A stretch of 64,000 bases of DNA from Streptomyces katrae (lineage in GTDB: Bacteria > Actinomycetota > Actinomycetes > Streptomycetales > Streptomycetaceae). A program made the translations under genes and the position numbers. Shown piece by piece: positions 17,157 to 25,559 of the stretch (positions are counted from its first letter, which is position 1; every line of letters starts with the position of its first letter). The notes beneath the pieces are model-generated. The model saw only the letters and a program-made list of their open reading frames with translations, was not told the DNA's origin and searched no databases. The stretch lies in assembly GCF_000717655.1 (NCBI RefSeq), contig NZ_JNZY01000005.1, positions 186,001-250,000 on the forward strand. Direction: 5' to 3'.

Positions 17157-20100
17157 ATGAACGCCCCCTTCGACACCGACCCGCGGACCCTGTCCCGTCG
17201 CCGGCTGCTCGCGGCCGCGGGCGCCGTCGGCGCGGCGGAGCTCCTCGGAGCGGGACCCCCGGCAGCGGCCCGTACCGGCATTCCGTCGGCCGCGCCGGCC
17301 CCGCTTTCCTTCACGGCGGCCACGAACGGCGCGGCGAGCCTGTCTCCGGGCGGGGACCGGCTGATCGCCGAGATCCACAACGTGCTGTGGTCGGTGCCGG
17401 GTTCCGGGGGCGACGCCGTGCCGCTCACCGCGGCGGGCCTGGAGGCGAGCCGGCCCGTCCACTCCCCCGACGGCTCATGGGTGGCGTTCTGCGCCTACGG
17501 CAGCGGCACGTACCACGTCTGGACCATGCGGCCCGACGGAAGCGGGCTGCGGCAGCGCACCGAGGGCCCGTTCGACCACCGCGGGCCGGCCTGGTCGCCC
17601 GACGGCACGCGCATCGCCTTCGCCTCCGAGCGCGCCGGGGATCCGGTCGGCGGGGCCCCGTACCGGATCCACGTGCTGGAACTGGGGAGCGGCGCCGTCA
17701 CCCCGGTGACCGGTCTGGCCGGGCAGGACGGGCCCCTGCAGAGCGGTGCCTGGGAGGACTTCGACCCCACGTGGTCCCCCGACGGGAAGCGGATCCTCTT
17801 CGTCCGGGCGACCGTGACGGCAGCCGCGACCGGACCCCGGGCGGACGCGCGCACCATCGCCTCCGTACCCGCGGACGGATCGGGTCCCGTCACCGTCGCC
17901 TTCACCGAGCAGGAACCGGCCGCGCAGCTCCTGGCCCCTGCCGTCGCGCCGGACGGCCGCCGTACGGCCTGGCTGCGGACCACGCCCCCGCCGAATGCCT
18001 CCTGCGTCCTCGTCGTCGACGGCCGGCCGGTGGCCGTCGCCGGGGATGTGGCGGCCCAGCCGCCGCGTTGGACGGCGGCCGGGGAGCTGCTGGTCACGGT
18101 CGACGGCCGGTTCACGCTCGTCCGCCCGCAGCAGCCGGAAGCGCCCCGGACGATCCCCTTCCGCGCGCGGGTGGCGGCGGACCGTCCGCGTTACCGGACG
18201 AAGCGGTACGGCCTCGGCGACGAAGGCCGCGTGCGCCCGGTCCGGGGCATCCACCTGCCGGCGCTGTCCCCTGACGGACGGGACGTCGCCTTCGCCGCCC
18301 TGAACGCGCTGTGGCTCGGCAGCATCTCCGGCGGCCGCCCGCCCCGGCGGCTGCGCCAGGCGGCGCCCACCCGCTATCTGCTCGCCCCCTCGTGGGCGCC
18401 CGACGGGCGGTCCCTGCTGTACTGCGACGACCGCGACGGACTGATGGCGGTCCACCGGCGGGACCTCGCCACGGGGGCGGAGAGCACGATCGCGGCCGGC
18501 GGCCGGGTCTTCCCCGCGCTGTCGCCCGACGGGCGCCGGCTCGCCTGCCTCGACCTGGTCGGGCGGCTCCTCGTACGGGACCTGGCGAGCGGCACGGAGC
18601 GCGTCCTCGCCGCGCCGCTCGGCGGGGGCGGGCTGCCGGGCCGGCCCAGCTGGTCGCCCGACGGATCCCGGATCGCCCTGTGTGACCGCAATCGGCTCAA
18701 CATGCGGTTCAGGGAGGGCTACAACCTGATCCGGGTGGTCGATGCGGCTTCGGGCTCCGACCGCCTCCATGCCGTGGGCCCCCACGTCTCCGTCGCCGAC
18801 CGTTACGACAGCGGGCCCGTCTGGTCGCCGGACGGCCGCTTCATGGCGGTGATCGTGGAATCCGCGCTGTGCCTGCTGCCGGTCGCGCCCGACGGCTCCC
18901 CGCGGGGCGCCCTGCGCACCCTGACGGCCGAACCCGCCGACCATCCCTCGTGGTCGGGTGACTCGAAGACCCTGTTGTACCTCTCGGGTGCGCGGCTGCG
19001 CCTCATCGGTGTGGACGGCGGACCGCCGAGGACCGTCCGCCTGCCGTTCGACCGTCGCCGGCCCACGCCGCCCGACACCGTCGTGCACGCCGGGCGGCTG
19101 TGGGACGGCACGGGCGAGACGGTGCGGGAGGACGTGGACATCGTCGTGCGCTCCGGACGCATCGCCGCCGTCGAACCCCACCGCGCGTCCCGGCCTCCGG
19201 CATCGGGCAGCGGGTACGTCGACGCCTCGGCCCGGACGGTCGTCCCGGGGCTGTGGGACGCCCACACCCACCCGTGGCAGAGCACGTACGGGGGCCGCCA
19301 GAGCGTGGGCCAGCTGACGTACGGGATCACGACGGCCGTCTCGCTGGGCGGGTTCGCGTACGAACAGGCCCGGATCCGCGAGGCGGTGGCGTCGGGGCAG
19401 CTCGCCGGGCCGCGACTGCTGACCAGCGGCGAACTCCTCGACGGGGCGCGTGTGGCGTACAGCATGGGGCGCGCCCACCGCACGGCGCAGGGTCTGCGGC
19501 GGTCCCTGGAACGGGGTGCCGCGCTCGACTGGGACTTCGTCAAGACCTATGTGCGGGCCCCGTCCTGGGTGATGGCGGAGGCCGCCCGGTTCGCCCACGA
19601 CCGGCTGGGGGTCCGGTGCGGAAGTCATCTGGCCTCCCTGGCCGTTCAGACGGGCCAGGATCTGACCACCCATCTGCAGGCCACCGAGCGCGCCGAGGCG
19701 GGGCACGTGCTCACCGCCTCGGGCCGCTCCCACCAGGACGTGACCGAGATCTACGGCGGGGGCGACGGACGGCTCTCGATGATCGCCACGCCCTTCGCGG
19801 CGACCGCGCTGATCGGGGCCGATCCGACGCTGGCGGACGACCGTCGGGTCACGGCCGTCATGGCGCCCTGGGACGCCGATCTGGTGCGCCGGTCCGCCGC
19901 AGCGGCCCCGACGGCCGCCCAGTTGGCGACGCTGCGCAGGGAGACCGACCTCTACCGGAGGCTGCTGGCGGCGGGAGGCCTGGTCGTCCTCGGTACGGAC
20001 GCGCCGCTGGTCCCGGTCGGACTCTCCCTGCACCTGGGGCTGCGCGCCCTGCACCGCGGCGGGCTCTCCCCCGTCGAAGCCCTGCGTACGGTGACCGTCC

Positions 20101-20396
20101 TGCCGGCCCGGCTCTTCGGGCTCGGCGACGAACTCGGTACGGTCCGGCCCGGCGGGATCGCCGACCTGACGATCGTGGACGGGGACCCGTTCACCGACTT
20201 CGACACGCTCGTCCGGACGTCCGGCGTCCTCAGGGGCGGCGTACCCCACACGACCGACGACCTCGTGGCCGCCTTCACCCCGGCGGCCGACACCCCGGCG
20301 GCCGGCGGCCCGGCCCACCGGCAGGCGGACCCGGTGGACTGGGGCAGCGAGCGGCACCTGATGCTGCGCGACGGCTGCTGTCACGCCCCCGGGTAG
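17157..20396 (+). CDS. Tat-exported amidohydrolase with N-terminal beta-propeller
   Basis: 1,079 residues. A twin-arginine signal (SRRRLLAAAGAVGAAELLGA) is followed by about 600 residues of PD40/TolB-like propeller blades, with repeated SPDGSWVAF, SPDGTRIAFASER, SPDGKRILF, SPDGRRLACL and SPDGRFMAV motifs. A metal-dependent amidohydrolase domain occupies the last 430 residues: VDASARTVVPGLWDAHTHPW (HxH metal ligands), KTYVRAPSW (candidate bridging lysine), GSHLASL, and LGTDAPLVPVGLSLH (metal Asp). Such fusions are predicted exported dipeptidases or imidazolonepropionase-like hydrolases. The ATG at 17157 was chosen for the RR motif; GGAG lies 12 bases upstream. The stop is two bases from the convergent MFS gene's stop. 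Confidence 0.88.
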   Translation: MNAPFDTDPRTLSRRRLLAAAGAVGAAELLGAGPPAAARTGIPSAAPAPLSFTAATNGAASLSPGGDRLIAEIHNVLWSVPGSGGDAVPLTAAGLEASRPVHSPDGSWVAFCAYGSGTYHVWTMRPDGSGLRQRTEGPFDHRGPAWSPDGTRIAFASERAGDPVGGAPYRIHVLELGSGAVTPVTGLAGQDGPLQSGAWEDFDPTWSPDGKRILFVRATVTAAATGPRADARTIASVPADGSGPVTVAFTEQEPAAQLLAPAVAPDGRRTAWLRTTPPPNASCVLVVDGRPVAVAGDVAAQPPRWTAAGELLVTVDGRFTLVRPQQPEAPRTIPFRARVAADRPRYRTKRYGLGDEGRVRPVRGIHLPALSPDGRDVAFAALNALWLGSISGGRPPRRLRQAAPTRYLLAPSWAPDGRSLLYCDDRDGLMAVHRRDLATGAESTIAAGGRVFPALSPDGRRLACLDLVGRLLVRDLASGTERVLAAPLGGGGLPGRPSWSPDGSRIALCDRNRLNMRFREGYNLIRVVDAASGSDRLHAVGPHVSVADRYDSGPVWSPDGRFMAVIVESALCLLPVAPDGSPRGALRTLTAEPADHPSWSGDSKTLLYLSGARLRLIGVDGGPPRTVRLPFDRRRPTPPDTVVHAGRLWDGTGETVREDVDIVVRSGRIAAVEPHRASRPPASGSGYVDASARTVVPGLWDAHTHPWQSTYGGRQSVGQLTYGITTAVSLGGFAYEQARIREAVASGQLAGPRLLTSGELLDGARVAYSMGRAHRTAQGLRRSLERGAALDWDFVKTYVRAPSWVMAEAARFAHDRLGVRCGSHLASLAVQTGQDLTTHLQATERAEAGHVLTASGRSHQDVTEIYGGGDGRLSMIATPFAATALIGADPTLADDRRVTAVMAPWDADLVRRSAAAAPTAAQLATLRRETDLYRRLLAAGGLVVLGTDAPLVPVGLSLHLGLRALHRGGLSPVEALRTVTVLPARLFGLGDELGTVRPGGIADLTIVDGDPFTDFDTLVRTSGVLRGGVPHTTDDLVAAFTPAADTPAAGGPAHRQADPVDWGSERHLMLRDGCCHAPG

Positions 20397-20398
20397 CG

Positions 20399-21844
20399 TC
20401 AGCCGCCCGGGCGGCGTCGCGCGAGCGTACGGCCTCCCACGGCGAGGGCGATCGCGGCGACGATCAGCATCGCCGCGACGGCGAACGTGATCCGCATCCC
20501 GTGGGCCACGGCCCCGGGATGCGCCGTCGTGACGTCGGTCGTGTCCGAGGCGAGCGCGAAGACGGCGCCCATCACGGACGCGCCGGTCACGAGCCCGAGG
20601 TTGCGGGACAGGTTGAGCACTCCCGAGATGACGCCGCGCTGGTCCGGGCCGACGTCTGCCATGACGGCGGTGTTGTTGGCCGTCTGGAACACCGCGTAGC
20701 CGGCGGTGGTGACCACGAGGGGGACGATGTAGCCGGCCACGCCGAGCGTCACCGGCGTGAGGGACAGGGCGCCGCAGCCCACTGCCACGCCGGCGAGCCC
20801 CGCGACGGTCATGCGCTGTGCGCCGAAGCGGTCCGCGATACGGCCGGCGGGCACGCCGGTCAGCGCGGCGACGAGCGGGCCGACCGACAGGACGAGTCCC
20901 ACCAGGGCCTCGCCGAGCCCGAGCGCACGCGAGAGGTAGAACGGGCCGACCACCAGGGTCGTCATCATCACGGTGGAGACGAGCGCGCTCGTGCCGAGGC
21001 TCGCGCTCAGGAGCGGATCGCGGAAGACCGCCAAGCGGATCAACGGGGATGCCGCTCTCGCCTCGGCCCGTACGAACAGGCCCACTCCGAGCAGGGCAGC
21101 CAGCAGGAGAACGATGCCGAGCGGACCGAAACTGCCGCGCCCCACGGTCATGGCCAGGGCATAGGCCCCGAGCGTCAGCGCGAGGAGCAGCGTTCCCACG
21201 TGGTCGAAGCGGCCCCGCCCGCTCTTCTCGTCCCGCCGGTCTGGGGGCAGGCTGCGGGCAAGGAACAGTGCGAGCACGCCGAGCGGCGCATTGACGAGGA
21301 AGATCGCCCGCCAGCCGGGGCCGGCGAGCAGCAGACCGCCGAGAGAAGGGCCGAGCGCCGTGCCGATCGAGGACATGGTGCCGAGCAGCCCCATGGCGCT
21401 GCCCGTCCTCGCCTTCGGGACCGTCTCGCCGACGAACGCCATGGTCAGGGCCATCATGGTCGCCGCACCGAGGCCCTGCGCCGCCCGGGCCGCGATCAGC
21501 AGCCAGAGCGTGGGGGCCAGGCCGCACAGCACCGACGCCACAGTGAACAGGGAGATCCCGGACAGGAGCAGCCTGCGGCGGCCGATCATGTCACCGAGCC
21601 GGCCGACGCTGACGATCAGGGTCGTGATGGCGAGGAGATAGGCCAGGACGATCCACTGGACCTGCTGGAACGAGGCGCTGAACACCTGCGCCAGGGTGGG
21701 CAGGCCGACGTTGGCGGTGCTGGTGCCGAGCGAGGACAGCAGCATGGACAAGGAGAGACCGGCGAGCGCCCACCGGACCGAGGCCGACGTCCCTTCGGCA
21801 CTCCCGGACAGCGCCTCGACGCGCCCTGCGTCGAGGCGCTTCAT
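20399..21844 (-). CDS. MFS drug-efflux transporter (DHA2, 14-TM type)
   Basis: 481 residues with about 14 transmembrane helices. Family markers are the early LGTSTANVGLPTLAQVF (DHA2 motif D1, normally LDxTIVNVALP), the A-motif VGRLGDMIGRRRLLLSG and ARAAQGLGAATMMAL in TM4-5. It is a predicted proton-driven exporter of small lipophilic compounds. The first four bases of its ATG overlap the stop of the upstream methyltransferase, so the pair is coupled. Both are divergent from the XRE-cupin regulator at 22914, which probably controls the exporter. Confidence 0.93.
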   Translation of the reverse strand: MKRLDAGRVEALSGSAEGTSASVRWALAGLSLSMLLSSLGTSTANVGLPTLAQVFSASFQQVQWIVLAYLLAITTLIVSVGRLGDMIGRRRLLLSGISLFTVASVLCGLAPTLWLLIAARAAQGLGAATMMALTMAFVGETVPKARTGSAMGLLGTMSSIGTALGPSLGGLLLAGPGWRAIFLVNAPLGVLALFLARSLPPDRRDEKSGRGRFDHVGTLLLALTLGAYALAMTVGRGSFGPLGIVLLLAALLGVGLFVRAEARAASPLIRLAVFRDPLLSASLGTSALVSTVMMTTLVVGPFYLSRALGLGEALVGLVLSVGPLVAALTGVPAGRIADRFGAQRMTVAGLAGVAVGCGALSLTPVTLGVAGYIVPLVVTTAGYAVFQTANNTAVMADVGPDQRGVISGVLNLSRNLGLVTGASVMGAVFALASDTTDVTTAHPGAVAHGMRITFAVAAMLIVAAIALAVGGRTLARRRPGG

Positions 21845-22836
21845 CGTGCGCTCCGTTCGCCCTCTGCCGCACGCACGCCCGTGAAGACCGTGGTGGCGGA
21901 CAGGAGGAAGGCATCGGGCCGGTGCAGGATGCCCTGCTGCGACTCGGGATCGAGCAGTACGTCGAGCGTCCCGAGGTCTTCCGCGTTCAGGAGGTCGCTC
22001 GCGTTCTCCCGGAGCCGGGTCAGCTGGGTGTGCAGGAAGCTGCGGGCCGTCCCGTCCAGAGGAGCCGGCAGGTCGAGGAGGTACGTGAAGCCGCCGACGC
22101 CGCTGAGCCCGGCGCGGCGGAGCATCGCGGGCCAGTCCTCGACGACGGGGACGCTGCCGGGGAGCTCGGCGCGCATCGTCTCGAACGAGCGCTCCTGGAC
22201 TGCGTCGAGCCGGGCCTGGAGACCGGGGGTGCCGATCCCGATGTCGCGCGGCAGGAAGCGCACCGGCAGGCCGCCTTCCGCCACGGCGAGCAGCCCGCCG
22301 GGCCTGAGCAGAGCGGCGAGTGCGTTCAGCGCATCCTGCTGATCGCCGAGGTGGTGCACGGTCTTGCTGCTCCAGATCACGTCCGCCGTACCGAGGCCGC
22401 CGTCCGTCCCCTGCCCGTCTGCGCCGTGCAGGCCCCCGGGCAGTTCCGCGTGCCGTACGGTCACCCTGCCGCCGAGGCCGAGCCGCTCGGCGCGGGCGAG
22501 GGTACGGTCCAGCAGTCCGGGGGTGCCGTCCACGGCGACCGTCTCGGCACCTGCGAAGGCTTCGGCGAGCACGCAGGTCATCACGCCCGGCCCGCTGCCG
22601 ACGTCGAGGATCCGCCGGACGTCCGTCGAGGGGCCGAGCAGTTCGTTCAGGCGGGCCGCCGTCCGGTGGAGGACGGGCAGCTGGAGTTCGCCGCTCCGCT
22701 CCAACTGGGCCGCCATGACGTCCCAGTCGATGTCGGCGTGTCCGTGTCCCTGGCCGGGTCCGTGGCCGTGCCCGTGGCCGTGCCCGTGGCCGTGCCCGTG
22801 GCCGTGCCCGGGTCTGGAATCACTGTGTGGGTTCAT
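21841..22836 (-). CDS. SAM-dependent methyltransferase with His-Gly-rich N-terminus
   Basis: 331 residues. Residues 10-33 are eight GH dipeptides, then GPGQ and two more GH, a possible metal-chelating tail. The catalytic domain shows a class I motif I RILDVGSGPGVMTCVLAEAF, motif II region AETVAVDGTPGLLDR, and motif IV ADVIWSSKTVHHLGD, followed by LLRPGGLLAVAEGG. The substrate is not evident. It is upstream of, and translationally coupled to, a DHA2 efflux gene, which suggests modification of the exported compound or self-protection. The underlying DNA holds four exact 12-bp repeats at 22762-22809, so the tail length is likely variable. Confidence 0.85.
   Translation of the reverse strand: MNPHSDSRPGHGHGHGHGHGHGHGHGPGQGHGHADIDWDVMAAQLERSGELQLPVLHRTAARLNELLGPSTDVRRILDVGSGPGVMTCVLAEAFAGAETVAVDGTPGLLDRTLARAERLGLGGRVTVRHAELPGGLHGADGQGTDGGLGTADVIWSSKTVHHLGDQQDALNALAALLRPGGLLAVAEGGLPVRFLPRDIGIGTPGLQARLDAVQERSFETMRAELPGSVPVVEDWPAMLRRAGLSGVGGFTYLLDLPAPLDGTARSFLHTQLTRLRENASDLLNAEDLGTLDVLLDPESQQGILHRPDAFLLSATTVFTGVRAAEGERSAR
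22762..22809. repeat. Tandem 12-bp repeat encoding the GH tail
   Basis: Four exact head-to-tail copies of gtggccgtgccc on the + strand. On the - strand they encode alternating Gly-His dipeptides near the start of the methyltransferase. A unit of 12 keeps frame, so copy-number changes alter the tail by four residues. Confidence 0.85.
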
Positions 22837-22869
22837 GCCGTGGAGCCTGCCCCTGCCGCCCGGTCACGA

Positions 22870-22881
22870 CAACTCTTGTTG
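22870..22881. promoter_or_regulatory. Candidate operator of the XRE-cupin regulator
   Basis: CAAC-tctt-GTTG inverted repeat in the 77-bp gap between the divergent methyltransferase and regulator genes. It lies 33 bases before the regulator ATG, in a local AT-richer patch. Both arms are perfect but short. Confidence 0.4.
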
Positions 22882-22913
22882 CTGTTTCCGGGACAGCGGG
22901 GTGGAATGCCTCC

Positions 22914-23525
22914 ATGGACACACCCTCCGACACGCCACCGGACACGCCGCCGTTGCCGTACCGAGCGGTCCTCGACGAGGTCGGCCCCCGGCTCAAGCGG
23001 CTGCGCGCCAAGCGCGGCCTCACCCTGGCCGCGCTCTCCGAGGCCACCGGCATCTCGAAGAGCACCCTGTCGCGGCTGGAGTCCGGGCAGCGCCGCCCCA
23101 GCCTGGAACTGCTGCTGCCGCTGGCCGGGGCGTACCACGTGCCGCTGGACGACCTGGTCGGCGCCCCCGAAGTGGGCGATCCCCGGGTCCGGCTGACGCC
23201 CCGGACGCTGCCGAGCGGCGGTTCGTTCGTCCCGCTGTCCCGGAGCCCGGGCCCCCTCCAGGCGTACAAGCTGGTCATCTCCGACCGGGGCGGCGAGCCG
23301 GACCTCCGTACGCACGAGGGCTACGAGTGGATGTACGTGCTCGAGGGACGGCTGCGACTGGTGCTCGCCGAGCACGATCTGGTCCTCGGCCCCGGCGAGG
23401 TCGCCGAGTTCGACACCCGGCTGCCCCACTGGTTCAGCAGCGCCGACGGACGGCCCGTCGAGATCCTCAGCCTGTTCGGGAGACAGGGCGAGCGCATGCA
23501 CGTCCGTGCGAAGCCGCGCGGTTGA
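22914..23525 (+). CDS. XRE-family regulator with C-terminal cupin domain
   Basis: 203 residues. The helix-turn-helix spans about residues 20-75 (RLKRLRAKRGLTLAALSEAT, then SKSTLSRLESGQRRPSLE). The cupin effector domain spans residues 115-195 and has the two conserved motifs: HEGYEWMYVLEGRLRLV and GEVAEFDTRLPHWFSS. This PuuR/SutR-like architecture senses a small metabolite in the cupin pocket. It is divergent from the coupled methyltransferase and MFS genes, which it most likely regulates. I chose the ATG at 22914; an upstream GTG at 22827 would overlap the neighbouring gene's start. Confidence 0.9.
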   Translation: MDTPSDTPPDTPPLPYRAVLDEVGPRLKRLRAKRGLTLAALSEATGISKSTLSRLESGQRRPSLELLLPLAGAYHVPLDDLVGAPEVGDPRVRLTPRTLPSGGSFVPLSRSPGPLQAYKLVISDRGGEPDLRTHEGYEWMYVLEGRLRLVLAEHDLVLGPGEVAEFDTRLPHWFSSADGRPVEILSLFGRQGERMHVRAKPRG

Positions 23526-23910
23526 CGGCACGGGGCCGTCGCAAGACCGGCGGCCGGGGCCCTGTGCGGTGACCGGGACCGGGAGGGAGAGGACGGCGCT
23601 CGACGGCGGGGTACTGCTGGTGCCCGGTTCCGCAGGACCTTGCCCCTCCCGGAACCAGAGCCCCCGGACAGAGCAGTCCCCGGCGGTCCTGTTCCGGTTC
23701 CGGGAGTTCAGCCGTCGCTGAGGGCTCCCGCACCGACAGGATCTGCCGGGGGCCTGGCCAGAGCCGAGATGGGGGTCACGCGGACTTCAGGACGTCTCCG
23801 GAAGTGAGTGCGGCTCTCTCTGGTTGTCCGGTGTATTGATGAGTTTCCTCCCTATTTCGTGTGAGTCAAGGGGTATGGGCTACATATTCCCGGCCACCCG
23901 TTTCTGCTGG
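23526..23910. other. 385-bp intergenic stretch without a gene
   Basis: No frame shows coding character. The first 250 bases are GC-rich with scattered short inverted repeats around GGTTCC/GGAACC (about 23620-23705) that may terminate the XRE-cupin transcript. From about 23815 to 23895 the base composition drops sharply toward AT. That patch includes TTGACT on the - strand (23865-23870) but no convincing -10 at proper spacing. It may hold the rskA terminator or a small RNA; nothing supports a choice. Confidence 0.4.
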
Positions 23911-24660
23911 TCAGGCCGGCAGCGCGAGGAGCATCAGGGGGCGGCTGGTGGGCTGGGCGGATCCGCCGGCGGGTTCGACGGTGAGTCCTACCCCGGAGGC
24001 GCCCCGGAGCCCGCCCTGCATGAGCGTGGCCCCCTCGTGCGCGAGGAGCCCGGCGGGGCGCATGGTGCCGTGGTCGTCGAACCACAGCTGGTACGTCCTG
24101 CCCTCGCCGGGGTCCGGGAGCCCGGTGCCGATGAAGACCGCCCGGTTCTGCAGCTTGGAGCTGACGACGGAGGTGGGGGCGCCGCCGGGGGTGCGGCCGT
24201 GCACCGTACGGGCGTCGGGGGCGGCCATCACGGCGGTGAGGTCCTGGAGGCGGCGTTCGGAGGCCTCCGCCTGCTGCCGGGCCTCGTCGGTGCGCTGGTC
24301 CTGCCATACGCTGACGCCCCCGAGGGCGGCCGCCGCGGCGAGGCTCGCAGCGAGGGCCAGTGGAACGGCCTTGCGGCGCAGGACGGCGCCGAACGTGAGC
24401 TGCTTGGCCGCCGCGGGCAGCAGCGGGGGCAGTTGCCGGACCGAGTCGATGCCGTACAGGACCTGTTCCTTCATCCGCGCGGGCGGTGGGAGGGCGGCAG
24501 CGGCGGCCATGCGGGCGGCGGTGGCGGAGAATTCGGCCACCTCCTGCCGGCAGGACGGGCAGTCGGCGAGGTGTGCGGTGAACGCCTCGTGCTCCGCAGG
24601 CGTGAGTGCGTGGAGGGCGTACGCGCCGGTGAGGGTGTGCAGTTCCCCGTCGTGCTTCAT
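23911..24660 (-). CDS. rskA: Anti-sigma-K factor (RskA-like)
   Basis: 249 residues. The N-terminal anti-sigma domain carries a zinc-type motif (HLADCPSC, that is H-x3-C-x2-C) at about residues 30-37. A single transmembrane helix lies near residue 100 (AVPLALAASLAAAAALGGV). The C-terminal RskA domain is extracytoplasmic (RTYQLWFDDHGTMRPAGLL). It should hold SigK inactive at the membrane until regulated proteolysis releases it. Its ATG overlaps the sigK stop (ATGA), giving tight stoichiometric coupling. Mycobacterial RskA has the same order and topology. Confidence 0.92.
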   Translation of the reverse strand: MKHDGELHTLTGAYALHALTPAEHEAFTAHLADCPSCRQEVAEFSATAARMAAAAALPPPARMKEQVLYGIDSVRQLPPLLPAAAKQLTFGAVLRRKAVPLALAASLAAAAALGGVSVWQDQRTDEARQQAEASERRLQDLTAVMAAPDARTVHGRTPGGAPTSVVSSKLQNRAVFIGTGLPDPGEGRTYQLWFDDHGTMRPAGLLAHEGATLMQGGLRGASGVGLTVEPAGGSAQPTSRPLMLLALPA

Positions 24661-25277
24661 GTGGTCACCCCCATGCAGTCGCGCAGCCGGATGAGCCCGT
24701 CGCGCATGCGTGTCTTGATCGTCGGCAGTGGTGTGCGCAGGGTCTCGGCGACCTCGCGGTAGGACAGGCCCTGGTAGTAGGCCAGCGTGACGGCCTGGCG
24801 CTGGATCTCGGTCAGGCCGCGCATGCAGCGCCGTACCTGTTCGCTCTCCAGGCGGGTTTCGACCTGTTCCGCGACCTCGTCGAACGGGCGCGCCTGGTCG
24901 CGGGCTGCCTGGTCGTACTCGCGGTTGACCGCGGCCTGGGCGGAGCGGACGCGGTCGACGGCCCGGCGGTGGGCGAGGGTGGCGGCCCAGGTACGCACGC
25001 TGCCCTGTTCGGGGCGGTAGCGGGCGGCTTGCCGCCACAGGTCGATCATCACCTCCTGCGCCACCTCCTCTGACTGGGCACGGTCGCGTACGACCCGGAC
25101 GACCATCCCGAAGACGGTCGCGGACAGCGCGTCGTACAGGGCGGAGAACGCGTCCTTGTCCCCGCGGGCCACCCGGGACATCAGGTCTTCGAGCCGGGGG
25201 CCCACGGCATCGGGGACGCCGAAGGGCAGCGGTTGCCCGGTGGTGGCGGATGGTCCGCCGCGGTCCGTCCGTCGCAT
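24657..25277 (-). CDS. sigK: ECF RNA polymerase sigma factor SigK
   Basis: 206 residues. Sigma region 2 covers about residues 35-100 (DAFSALYDALSATVFGMVV, then QSEEVAQEVMIDLWRQA) and region 4 covers 145-200 (LTEIQRQAVTLAYYQGLSYR, then EVAETLRTPLPTIKTRMRDG). The ATG at 25277 is chosen because AGGAAGGA lies seven bases upstream; a GTG at 25313 is less well placed. It is followed by an overlapping rskA. Upstream, on the same strand, the element CCAATCC-n16-CGAAG (25391 down to 25364) is identical in core and spacing to one facing the divergent lipid operon. Autoregulation together with control of that operon is therefore the likely logic. Confidence 0.93.
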   Translation of the reverse strand: MRRTDRGGPSATTGQPLPFGVPDAVGPRLEDLMSRVARGDKDAFSALYDALSATVFGMVVRVVRDRAQSEEVAQEVMIDLWRQAARYRPEQGSVRTWAATLAHRRAVDRVRSAQAAVNREYDQAARDQARPFDEVAEQVETRLESEQVRRCMRGLTEIQRQAVTLAYYQGLSYREVAETLRTPLPTIKTRMRDGLIRLRDCMGVTT

Positions 25278-25363
25278 GACAGTCCTTCCTGTCGAAGGCG
25301 CCGGCCCTTCCACGAAGAGAGCCGACCGCTCCGGATGCTGCCAGCTCTGCGTTCTCGACCGGT

Positions 25364-25391
25364 CTTCGGAGCGGACATCTGTGCGGATTGG
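25364..25391 (-). promoter_or_regulatory. Putative SigK promoter for sigK-rskA
   Basis: On the - strand, CCAATCC (25391-25385) and CGAAG (25368-25364) are separated by 16 bases, with an 11-base identity ACCAATCCGCA shared with the element at 25476. Mycobacterial SigK promoters are reported with a CCATCC-like -35 and CGAAT-like -10, which these resemble. The predicted leader is about 80 bases. Confidence 0.65.
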
Positions 25392-25475
25392 TCAACCCGC
25401 TCGCCAATTCGCGATCAATGTGCACCACCTGCACCCGTCTGCACCGCAACTGATTCCGCGTGCCGCAACTGCCAC

Positions 25476-25503
25476 CAATCCGCAGGCACTTCGGCCGCGA
25501 AGC
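25476..25503 (+). promoter_or_regulatory. Putative SigK promoter for the lipid operon
   Basis: CCAATCC (25476-25482) and CGAAG (25499-25503), 16 bases apart, face the GTG at 25560. Sequence and spacing match the element on the opposite strand before sigK, so both transcription units are probably read by SigK. Confidence 0.65.
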
Positions 25504-25559
25504 AGGGGTGAACCGCCGTCACCGACGACGGCGTGGCGAACGGTGGGGAGTGAGCAACT

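Noticed and set aside
17475..21527. 1,350-codon open frame on the - strand across the amidohydrolase and MFS genes
   Set aside because: It is antisense or out of frame to two genes with clear families; the composition is Arg/Gly/Pro-rich as expected for shadows.
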